Below are positions 9,021-16,310 of a stretch of DNA of 55,499 bases, one piece after another. Both the position numbers and the translations under genes were made by a program. This stretch comes from Bacteroidota bacterium (GTDB taxonomy: Bacteria; Bacteroidota; Bacteroidia; Chitinophagales; Chitinophagaceae). The notes under the pieces are model-generated. The model was given only the letters and a program-made list of their open reading frames with translations, ran no database searches and was not told where the DNA came from. The DNA lies in contig JAEZAM010000107.1 in NCBI GenBank assembly GCA_023430465.1, positions 1 through 55,499 on the forward strand, in the 5' to 3' direction. Each line of letters starts with the position of its first letter. Position 1 is the first letter of the stretch.

Positions 9021-9038
9021 AAACGCCGTAAACGGCGG
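9021..9038 (-). terminator. Likely terminator of the FecA-like receptor gene
   Basis: A hairpin CGCCGT / ACGGCG with a two-base loop (9024-9037) is followed on the minus strand by TTTTCGC. It lies 20 bases after the stop codon at 9057. The T run is short, so termination may be partial. Confidence 0.5.
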
Positions 9039-9056
9039 GAAGCTAACCGCTAAAAT

Positions 9057-11234
9057 CTATAGCCTCAGCCCCAGTGTAACATAAAAATTTCGACCATCGC
9101 TTGGCCATATGCCGGGCCCCGGATAAAATGCAGGCCTTTTGGTGAAATATTTTTTGTTGAAAAGGTTGCCAATTCCGACCCGTAATGTATATGCACCACC
9201 AGATCTGTAACTGGCATTAAAATCCCAGATGCCATATCCCGGTGTCAGCCCTTTCGCGCCGTTCACGGCAGGAGTCACTGTGTTCAATGCATCGGAATAT
9301 GTGGAGGATGTGTATGAATACAAAACGGTGCAACTGAAACCCCGGAACATCAGCTCCATACCGTTTCGGGTTATCCATGTCGGTACAGATTCCACCTTAT
9401 TTCCCCGGATGCTTTTGTTTGCCGATCCTGTGCTGACGGTTCCGTTCAGATATTCCGCATGCATCCAGGAGGTAGATGTGAAAATGCCGGCATACAGATA
9501 TTTGTTCACCGCAAATTTGTATTGGATAAACGCTTCAATGCCATTGGTACGGCTATCACCGATGTTAGTTTTATATGTATAGCCAGTCCCACTATTGTCC
9601 TGCAACACAAGAGTGCCCATGCGGTTGCGATAAAGCATGCTGAACAGGCTGACATCATACTGGAGATGTTGAAGCACATTTCCCCTGACTCCGAGTTCTG
9701 TATTATAACCAGTGGCATCCTTCAGTTCTTTGTCGATACGTTCGAAGACAGAGGCGGGCACAATATCTTTGAAGATCACGGGCCGGTAAGCTCCCGCAAT
9801 TCCCCCGTAAATTAAGTTGTCTTTGGTCAGCGTGTATTGTGCGCTGAATCCAGGCAACAGAAAGTCATGCCGTATCCTGTTGGGCAGTTCATCGGCTGGA
9901 TAATAATTTATCACACCGGCCAACTTCGATTTTCCACTTTCCCATCGTATGCCGGGAGATACGGTTAGCCTGGAGGTCAGCCGGATCGCATGTTCCATAA
10001 ACAGTGCGATGTTGTCGGAACGGAAATGCATATCCCGGCCAAATCCGGGAGTGACCAATGTAAGGTCATAATCGTGTCCGGTGGTGCCTTTGCCGAGTTG
10101 GCGGCGGTGCAGGTCATTATTCATGTACACCGCACCTGCCGCCATCGTTACTTCCCGCCTCGCGATTCGATATCTGTGGATCACTCTTCCTTCTGCGGTC
10201 CGGCTATGAAAGGCATCGATATCGACTTGCCTGTTCCTGTAATCATTTGTACTCGCATCGATCGTGTCACCCACGGTCGCGAATGCATCCAGCAATACAC
10301 TGTTTCTTCGCCCGAACAATCCCGATGCTGTGATCTTCACCTGGGTGGAAGTGGACACCTTCCAGTCAGCTGTAAACGCGGGTACATAAATATCCGGCCT
10401 GAAATAGTTCCTTGTGCGGGTGGCTTGCCGCGGATCAGCAAAGAACATGCTGTCATTTAGTGGGCCTGGTAAACGATACAGGTAAGCTGAACGGCCTAAT
10501 GAAGCAGAAATGGTGAAAAAAGGCGAGAATTTATATTGCAGAAGAATGTATGCCGCGTCAGACTTTGAGCTGCTGCTCCTGCGATAGCCATCAGCATCCC
10601 GGTGATAATAATAACCATAGTACCCGAACTTCCCGGACGTACCGGAAATTCCCATGTAGACGGAAGAAAGATTGTAAGATCCTCCTGTGATGGATGCCTC
10701 CGCGCCGAACACCCTGGTCGTATCGGGCTTGCGCGTAACGTAGTTGATCATTCCACCAAACTGTGCACCGTACTGCAGGGCCCCGGCACCCCGCACGAGT
10801 TCGATCTTATCGAATGATTCCATTGGGGGGCTGTAGTGGCTGGCGGGATAGCCATACATATCAGAGTTGATGATCACGCCATTCTGACGGCTATTGAGTT
10901 CCCAGCTACGATGCGGGTCAAGCCCGCGTGTGGAGATGTTGAGCTGATTGCCGCTTCCGTCCATGTCATAAATGAACATTCCGGGCACTTTTGCAAAAAG
11001 TTGGCGGCCAGTTTTAATTGCAATGTTCGCGTTAGTACCAGCGAGCAGTATTTGCTCATTTTTCTTGCCCGTATGCAGGTAGCTCTCGTCAACCTCGGGC
11101 AGGCGTGTAATGTCTTTTCGCAACCATGAGCGAATGATCACATCCTTCAGTTCACGTGTATCGATGGTATCCGGTTGTTGGCCGATTGCAGCGAGGCTGG
11201 AGAAGGCGATCAGGAGAGCAGTTGTTTTTTTCAT
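9057..11234 (-). CDS. TonB-dependent outer-membrane receptor, FecA-like
   Basis: 725 residues from the ATG at 11234, which gives a signal peptide MKKTTALLIAFSSLAAIGQQ; the reading frame extends 11 residues further up but without a good start. It has a plug domain (ILLAGTNANIAIKTGRQLFA, IYDMDGSGNQLNISTRGLDP, then IELVRGAGALQYGAQFGGMI and NYVTRKP) and a long beta-barrel ending in GRNFYVTLGLRL. It has no carboxypeptidase-like leader domain, unlike most Bacteroidota receptors. The plug resembles the Fe(III)-dicitrate receptor FecA, so iron-chelate uptake is likely but the ligand is not proven. It stands alone, without a neighbouring sigma/anti-sigma pair. Confidence 0.85.
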   Translation of the reverse strand: MKKTTALLIAFSSLAAIGQQPDTIDTRELKDVIIRSWLRKDITRLPEVDESYLHTGKKNEQILLAGTNANIAIKTGRQLFAKVPGMFIYDMDGSGNQLNISTRGLDPHRSWELNSRQNGVIINSDMYGYPASHYSPPMESFDKIELVRGAGALQYGAQFGGMINYVTRKPDTTRVFGAEASITGGSYNLSSVYMGISGTSGKFGYYGYYYHRDADGYRRSSSSKSDAAYILLQYKFSPFFTISASLGRSAYLYRLPGPLNDSMFFADPRQATRTRNYFRPDIYVPAFTADWKVSTSTQVKITASGLFGRRNSVLLDAFATVGDTIDASTNDYRNRQVDIDAFHSRTAEGRVIHRYRIARREVTMAAGAVYMNNDLHRRQLGKGTTGHDYDLTLVTPGFGRDMHFRSDNIALFMEHAIRLTSRLTVSPGIRWESGKSKLAGVINYYPADELPNRIRHDFLLPGFSAQYTLTKDNLIYGGIAGAYRPVIFKDIVPASVFERIDKELKDATGYNTELGVRGNVLQHLQYDVSLFSMLYRNRMGTLVLQDNSGTGYTYKTNIGDSRTNGIEAFIQYKFAVNKYLYAGIFTSTSWMHAEYLNGTVSTGSANKSIRGNKVESVPTWITRNGMELMFRGFSCTVLYSYTSSTYSDALNTVTPAVNGAKGLTPGYGIWDFNASYRSGGAYTLRVGIGNLFNKKYFTKRPAFYPGPGIWPSDGRNFYVTLGLRL

Positions 11235-11325
11235 GGCAGGTGCAAGGTAAGGTCTGCAGCGAGCCACAACTTACCGAAAAACGGTGATTTGGGTCACCAT
11301 TTTCGGGACCTGCCTTTATGCGATA

Positions 11326-11356
11326 AAGTTGTCAACCTTTTAAAGGTTGACAACTT
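11326..11356. repeat. 31-bp intergenic palindrome, copy 1 (perfect)
   Basis: Two 15-bp arms, AAGTTGTCAACCTTT and its exact complement, flank a single central base. Related copies lie at 14782-14815 and 18880-18911. This copy sits between two genes that read in the same direction, about 90 bases before the receptor start. Confidence 0.85.
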
Positions 11357-11437
11357 CCCAAAATCGCGTGTTTAGGACGGCCGCTGACGAGGAGAAAGCC
11401 AGTCCCCCGCAACATAAAATCATAAACCTGCCGGCTT

Positions 11438-11668
11438 TTAACGGTAAACTGGCTGCTTACTGCGGCGGTCAATTTCCAGTCGCTTGCCATAGGTTGTCTG
11501 AATGGATTGTTTGCGAACAGCTTCAACTTTTTTCTCCAGATCACGAATCTGGGATTCCTGTCTTTCAATTGTCTGCTCCAATTTGCGAACATACTGTTGT
11601 GTAGGAGCCTGCGCCTGTACAGCGGCAGCCACCAGAAGCGCGATAGGTAGAATGAATAGTTTTTTCAT
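11438..11668 (-). CDS. Small secreted coiled-coil protein of unknown function
   Basis: 76 residues with a signal peptide (MKKLFILPIALLVAAAVQAQ) and then a heptad-like helix: VRKLEQTIERQESQIRDLEK followed by KVEAVRKQSIQ, with a basic tail. The mature part, about 57 residues, is probably a periplasmic helical peptide or coiled-coil oligomer. No known family is recognised. The signal peptide and codon pattern make it a believable gene. It lies upstream of palindrome copy 1 and the receptor gene, in the same direction, with about 200 bases between them. Confidence 0.65.
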   Translation of the reverse strand: MKKLFILPIALLVAAAVQAQAPTQQYVRKLEQTIERQESQIRDLEKKVEAVRKQSIQTTYGKRLEIDRRSKQPVYR

Positions 11669-11925
11669 AACGCAAGTATTAAATGATGACTCTAATTTAT
11701 CATAAGGTATGCCACTTCAGCATCTCAAAGCTAGTAATGACGGGGCTTACAGCCGATCTACAGTTTAGAAATTAATCTAATTCTAATCTTCCGACCTTAC
11801 CACAAACTTATATCGCAGTTTGGCAGAAAAAAATCAGCATTTTCGCTTATCCATCGCCATTAATTCCCACTCCTGTAAAACATTTTTTATCCTCGCTGGT
11901 TTACTCCTGAACCCATTTTTCTTAA
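11669..11925. other. Gene-free stretch
   Basis: AT-rich non-coding DNA upstream of the small coiled-coil gene, which probably holds its promoter. I see no open reading frame with coding character and no convincing -33/-7 pair. Confidence 0.5.
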
Positions 11926-11990
11926 AAAAAAAAGAGCCCGTCACGATTTTGGCGCAGCATGAATAGCGACGGGTGGAAGAACCGGGGTGT
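11926..11990 (-). terminator. Second hairpin with long T run downstream of the RNA-binding protein gene
   Basis: On the minus strand CCCGTC and GACGGG form a 6-bp stem around a loop of about 25 bases, followed by CTC and a run of ten T (11927-11936). It comes about 15 bases after the first terminator. It could be a back-up terminator, or the end of a short RNA located between the two. Confidence 0.5.
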
Positions 11991-12000
11991 AGCAGGGACA

Positions 12001-12026
12001 AAAAAAATAGCCCTCGCGGGCTATTT
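12001..12026 (-). terminator. Rho-independent terminator of the RNA-binding protein gene
   Basis: A 9-bp stem AAATAGCCC / GGGCTATTT with the loop TCGC (12005-12026) is followed on the minus strand by T residues. It begins about 20 bases after the stop codon at 12049. Confidence 0.88.
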
Positions 12027-12048
12027 CCATGTTATCTATGGAATCGAT

Positions 12049-12351
12049 TTAATACCTGTTCCTGTTATAACTTCCACCGTTGTTGAAGTTGCCGCGGGCG
12101 GGTCTGTCTTCACGGGGTTTTGCTTCCATTACCTTGATAGCGCGGTTCTCAACGGTTGCACCATCGAGCTCAGCAATCGCTTTTTTTGAAGCTTCATCAT
12201 CAGACATTTCAACGAAGCCAAAACCACGGGATTGTCTCGTTTCTTTGTCAAGAATAACTTTAGCTGAGGTAACTTCTCCATATGGAGCAAAGAATTCTCT
12301 TAAGTCTTCATCTTTTACGTTGAAGCTCAAATTTGAAACATAAATGTTCAT
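12049..12351 (-). CDS. RRM-type RNA-binding protein
   Basis: 100 residues: one RNA-recognition motif plus a short glycine/asparagine/arginine tail (FNNGGSYNRNRY). Both signature motifs are present, RNP2 as IYVSNLSF at residues 3-10 and RNP1 as RGFGFVEM near residue 42. Such single-RRM proteins are common in Bacteroidota and cyanobacteria and are often induced by cold; they bind RNA in the cytoplasm, perhaps as chaperones. The gene stands alone, with a 347-base upstream gap and two hairpins downstream. The long AT-rich leader would fit post-transcriptional control, but nothing specific is visible. Confidence 0.92.
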   Translation of the reverse strand: MNIYVSNLSFNVKDEDLREFFAPYGEVTSAKVILDKETRQSRGFGFVEMSDDEASKKAIAELDGATVENRAIKVMEAKPREDRPARGNFNNGGSYNRNRY

Positions 12352-12698
12352 AACTGAAAAATAATTAAATAAAAAAAAGAGAAAGCAAACAATAATACTA
12401 TAACTAAGATGCAGACGAATTAGCAGAATTAATTACCGAATACCGATGCGAAGCTCATTTAACCATGTAAAGATACAGCTAAAACAGCCACCAGCCGGAT
12501 TTATCTTTCACTATCTCGCGCCAATGCCCTATTTCCGCCTGTTTACCGGATATTACCCTGAAGGCCAGAATACTATCCATGACCGTCTGCCAGTCATTCA
12601 ACTGCAAATAACATCATTCCGTCGGCAGTTTCGGTCAATCCAACGTTTTCCCGCCTGAGAAAAACAGCAGGCTGATATTTTCGCCGTTTAATTCTACT
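12352..12698. other. Divergent intergenic region between the rbp and zincin-like genes
   Basis: Holds the promoters of two diverging genes. A TATCTTTA box reads toward the RNA-binding protein gene (about 12470-12477, minus strand), but no -33 partner is clear. Short open frames inside it have no coding character. Confidence 0.4.
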
Positions 12699-14714
12699 AT
12701 GCATCTGAAATCATATTTTACCCTGCCGCTATTGCTTCTGGCACCTTTTTTAAATGCACAGGTTGCTGATAAATCACAGAAAATCGACCCCGAGCAGGAC
12801 TGGAGCGGCACGGCCACCTATATTTCGCGGAGCGGATCGAAATCCTCATCGCGTTCCAAATTTCTCACCATGGAATCCCGCAGCTCGCATGTGTATAGAA
12901 TGGATGCGAGCATTTCACGCGGTACCGGTACCGGGTCGAGCAGTTCTGTAGTAGATGAATACTCCAAATACACCGAAACGATGGGTGGACGAACTTCCGT
13001 CACCGTTACCGAAGTAGATGGTACCGCTACAGGCAGTATGGCTACAGAGATTATCGTTGAAATGGTCGGGGATGACCAGTACTCCTTCTTCATCCCGATC
13101 CCACACTGTAAAGGAAAAAAGACAAAACGCATCAATGGGGTGGCAACTGTCTCAGAAATGGGTGAAGACGAGGCCATGATCCAGGTAGAATTTCAACCAT
13201 TGGGCAAAAATCCAAACGTCATTTCAGGGGAGATCAGGGATAGCGTGAAAAGGGATAATGGGGATTATTCAGAAACTATCCTGAGATGGAGTTTTGTCCG
13301 CGGACCATTGGACGTTGAACTGATCGTGTCACCGGAAAATTACATGAAGTGGTTACCTGTCCCCGGTAAAGATGAAAAGTCACCCGGTGCAAAAATGAAT
13401 ATCGGACTGAAACTCCAGGGCAAGGGCGGCAAAGAGCCAAGGTTGAAAGCAAAATCGTTTGAACTGAGATTGGTCAACACTTCGAAAGAGCCTGGTGTTG
13501 CCATCAACTATCCGGTGACCGTTGCAGGGAATCAACCACCAGACATTCAATTTTTATCTCCCAGTGCTACAAGTAATGGCCAGGAACTGATACTCCCCGG
13601 CGGAAATGGCCTTTCAGCAAGTGCGCAACTTGCTGCCTTCGATGGGGGCGGTCACACTACTTTACAGGTAGAAGCTATATTGGAAGGCGGAATCAGGATA
13701 CAGGGCAAACTTGAATCACCCACGGGTGTAACAGATATTCTCATTCCAAAACGAAAAGTCGGCGCCAGGATCGCGGATGCATGGTTGGAAAGCAATGGTA
13801 ACCCGGCCGAACAGAGCGACGAGGATAAATCGCCCGGTAACAATAACCATGGTGATGGCTTGACGGCCTATGAAGAATACCGTGGTGTGTTTTCCGAAGG
13901 AAAATATCTGCGCCTGAGCCCGGATAAAAAAGAACTCGGGGTGCAGGTGAAGAAAGAATCAGTCAACGATTTCAAGGGCGGACTCGGGCTGTTCACTACA
14001 GCATCCGGGGTAAAGACGATCTTACTGCATGAAGATGAACTGGGTGATGCGCGGGTGTGGAACAACAACCGGCAATCTGCGACGCTTGGAGAGCAGCATG
14101 CATTGCGACTTGAAGATACCCGGCTTGCAGATGGTGTTGTCGGTCGAAATGAACCCGAATCGGAGAATGGGAAAACGCCGAAAGAATCGCAGCGTACTGT
14201 GATCGATCTGCAACAGATAAAAAAATATTATGCAGAACAGGCAGCGGCTGTAACCGCAGGCAAAGGCAAGATGCCTTACACCCTGGCAGATGAGATCGAT
14301 AACACGGTAGCCCATGAACTGGCGCATGGCGTGAACGTAACTCATCATGGACCTAACTCCGCTGTGATACCGAGAACGGCCATACGTAACAATCGGCCAC
14401 CATTTGCCCTTTATGCCTCGGATGGTTCGCCCAAAGAAATACCCGAAGCGGGACTGCCGATGAAACTGGTTGGTGATAACAAAGGCAATGAATCGAGCGG
14501 GGATCTTGGTTGTATCATTGCTTATACGGCAAGGTATCAATGGTATTTCGAGCAGGCCTCCGATAGAACATTGGTGTACCGCGCGGTGCCTTTGCTGCCG
14601 CAGGGAAAACATTTCTGTACATCAGGCAAGGGTACAGGAATAAATGCAAAAGGGTTTTTTGGCGATTCGCGGAAAGGGAATTGCCTGGGCCAGATCAGGG
14701 TCAAGGATCGATGA
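12699..14714 (+). CDS. Secreted protein with zincin-like motif, otherwise unknown
   Basis: 671 residues with a signal peptide (MHLKSYFTLPLLLLAPFLNA). The middle contains Ser/Thr-rich beta segments and a linker with GNNNHGDGLTAYEEYRG (about residues 385-400), which resembles a calcium-binding or dockerin-like loop. At residues 539-549 there is TVA-HELAHGVNVTH, close to the metzincin signature HExxHxxGxxH: His539, Glu540, His543 and His549 are all there, with Asn in place of the usual Gly. This suggests an extracellular or periplasmic metalloprotease, but the rest is not recognised. It stands alone, with palindrome copy 2 just downstream. Confidence 0.8.
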   Translation: MHLKSYFTLPLLLLAPFLNAQVADKSQKIDPEQDWSGTATYISRSGSKSSSRSKFLTMESRSSHVYRMDASISRGTGTGSSSSVVDEYSKYTETMGGRTSVTVTEVDGTATGSMATEIIVEMVGDDQYSFFIPIPHCKGKKTKRINGVATVSEMGEDEAMIQVEFQPLGKNPNVISGEIRDSVKRDNGDYSETILRWSFVRGPLDVELIVSPENYMKWLPVPGKDEKSPGAKMNIGLKLQGKGGKEPRLKAKSFELRLVNTSKEPGVAINYPVTVAGNQPPDIQFLSPSATSNGQELILPGGNGLSASAQLAAFDGGGHTTLQVEAILEGGIRIQGKLESPTGVTDILIPKRKVGARIADAWLESNGNPAEQSDEDKSPGNNNHGDGLTAYEEYRGVFSEGKYLRLSPDKKELGVQVKKESVNDFKGGLGLFTTASGVKTILLHEDELGDARVWNNNRQSATLGEQHALRLEDTRLADGVVGRNEPESENGKTPKESQRTVIDLQQIKKYYAEQAAAVTAGKGKMPYTLADEIDNTVAHELAHGVNVTHHGPNSAVIPRTAIRNNRPPFALYASDGSPKEIPEAGLPMKLVGDNKGNESSGDLGCIIAYTARYQWYFEQASDRTLVYRAVPLLPQGKHFCTSGKGTGINAKGFFGDSRKGNCLGQIRVKDR

Positions 14715-14781
14715 CGGGGATTTCAACAGATGAAGACGGGGTTTCCTACAGGCGGGAGCCGTACAAACCGCGCAAAATCGA

Positions 14782-14815
14782 AAGTTGTCAACCTTTAGAA
14801 GGTTGTCAACCTTTT
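14782..14815. repeat. Intergenic palindrome, copy 2 (imperfect)
   Basis: The left arm AAGTTGTCAACCTTT is identical to copy 1, but the right half reads AGAAGGTTGTCAACCTTTTT, so one inner base is changed. It lies between converging genes (ends at 14714 and 14816) and may act as a shared terminator here, with five T after it on the plus strand. Confidence 0.75.
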
Positions 14816-15136
14816 TCACGCCGCGAACAGCGAAAGCATCTCCCGCACCCGACATTCATCATCATATCTGTCCAGTAATTCAAACAGCCGGAAAAGCGGG
14901 CCTTTTGACAAAACGATGTCCATCCCGCGACAACCAGCAGACAGCACCAGTGGTTCATCAGTGTTCGCCTCTGCAAAAACTTTGAGCCTTGTCACTTCCC
15001 TGTACAATGCCATGACGCTCGCCTGGTTAAGGCTTATTGTGATCGAATCAATCCTGACATGCACCGACCTGCAACGTTCGCATTGTACCAGGCAACATGC
15101 CTCATCAACTTCCATCATCAATTTGAAATGACACAT
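14816..15136 (-). CDS. Small cysteine-rich protein of unknown function
   Basis: 106 residues, no signal peptide. The front half has Cys2, a Cys pair (EACCLVQCERCRSV, four Cys within ten residues), which looks like a metal-binding knuckle, and the rest is a predicted alpha/beta fold ending in a helical tail. I tentatively relate it to the small Bacteroidota families found behind iron-uptake genes, without being able to confirm a domain name. It starts 9 bases after the stop of the PepSY gene, so it is very probably the third gene of the receptor-PepSY operon and may take part in handling iron. Confidence 0.7.
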   Translation of the reverse strand: MCHFKLMMEVDEACCLVQCERCRSVHVRIDSITISLNQASVMALYREVTRLKVFAEANTDEPLVLSAGCRGMDIVLSKGPLFRLFELLDRYDDECRVREMLSLFAA

Positions 15137-15145
15137 ACCAATTGT

Positions 15146-16303
15146 TTATAAGGTTGATTTAACTCCCAACTCGGTGTACTTCATCGGGGCCCGGGAGCCA
15201 GCCTTCTTTTTACGACGGCCCCGCCAGATCAGAAATCCTGTAACTGGCAGACTGGCTGCAATCAGGCTCGCAAAAAATGCCAGCAACTTCCCTGGTAAAC
15301 CAAGCACGGCACCAACATGAATGTCATAGTTCATTCGTACGAGTTTATCGGCAAGCGATGCATCAGCGAAACTTCCGGCATAACTTCCAGGCGCTTCCAG
15401 CTCTTTGCCGGTAAACTGATCGTAGTGATAAAAATCACTGTTATAGTAAGTACCGGGGCGATGATTTACCACCACTTCGATCGGATCTGATTTCAACGCA
15501 CCAAAATAAACTCCCATGCTTTCATTCGGCCTGACATCGTCTTTATGCTGCGCCCATAAATGATCTGCCATGCGAATAGAGACCGGGTTGGCCGTGCTGT
15601 CGGACAAAGGATGTTGATGCTCGATCATCGTTTCACCACCACTGGTAGCCCAATAAAATGATTTCGCAAACCATTCAAAACCGAATACAAGTCCGGTGAT
15701 GGCAATGAAAATACCGATCCATGACATGTAGAAACCAAGCACGTTATGGAGGTCATAGTTCTTTCGGCGCCATCTTACGTTCCATTTTATAGTAAACCGT
15801 TGCTTGCGGGCGGCCTTGTTTCGCGGCCACCAAAGTATGATGCCACTGATGAGCATGATAAGAAAAACCAGTGTTGCAGAAGCGAGTATTGGCTGCCCTA
15901 TATGATGCGGCAACCATAAATAGAAATGACCGTCCAATACTATTCGAAAGAAGTCCTCATTCATATTCACATACTTCAGCACCTCTCCTGAATATGGATT
16001 GATGAACACCCGTTCATATCTTTCCTCATCATAGTACATGGCAATCGCTGCTTTTCCCGCACCGGGATATTCTACGCCCAGTGTTTTGCCAAACACCAGG
16101 TGATTATCGGCCACAGCTTTCAACTCGAGCGGAGTTTTCACCGGACGTTGCTCCTCTTTCACATATTGATACGGCTCCGTCCAACTACGAATCTCCGCTT
16201 CGAATGCAAGGATGCAACCCGTTATGCCCAGAAAAACAATGAACAAACCTGAGATCAGACCAAGCACGAGGTGAATCTTCCCTACGATCTTTTTAACCAC
16301 CAT
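15146..16303 (-). CDS. PepSY-domain membrane protein (iron-regulated, PiuB-like)
   Basis: 385 residues from the ATG at 16303 (MVVKKIVGKIHLVLGLISGL), seven bases after the receptor stop; an upstream start would overlap the receptor. There are four membrane helices in the family layout: one at the N-terminus, a pair around residues 135-215 with FLIMLISGIILWWPRNK and YMSWIGIFIAITGLVFG, and one near the end. The first periplasmic part is the PepSY domain (LELKAVADNHLVFG, AIAMYYDEERYERVFINPYS). Proteins of this kind accompany siderophore receptors and are thought to reduce or release iron from its chelate at the inner membrane. It is translationally close to the receptor. Confidence 0.9.
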   Translation of the reverse strand: MVVKKIVGKIHLVLGLISGLFIVFLGITGCILAFEAEIRSWTEPYQYVKEEQRPVKTPLELKAVADNHLVFGKTLGVEYPGAGKAAIAMYYDEERYERVFINPYSGEVLKYVNMNEDFFRIVLDGHFYLWLPHHIGQPILASATLVFLIMLISGIILWWPRNKAARKQRFTIKWNVRWRRKNYDLHNVLGFYMSWIGIFIAITGLVFGFEWFAKSFYWATSGGETMIEHQHPLSDSTANPVSIRMADHLWAQHKDDVRPNESMGVYFGALKSDPIEVVVNHRPGTYYNSDFYHYDQFTGKELEAPGSYAGSFADASLADKLVRMNYDIHVGAVLGLPGKLLAFFASLIAASLPVTGFLIWRGRRKKKAGSRAPMKYTELGVKSTL

Positions 16304-16310
16304 TGATAGT

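Noticed and set aside
12446..12658. 70-residue plus-strand frame in the rbp/zincin-like gap
   Set aside because: No start signal, no family resemblance, and composition typical of non-coding DNA.
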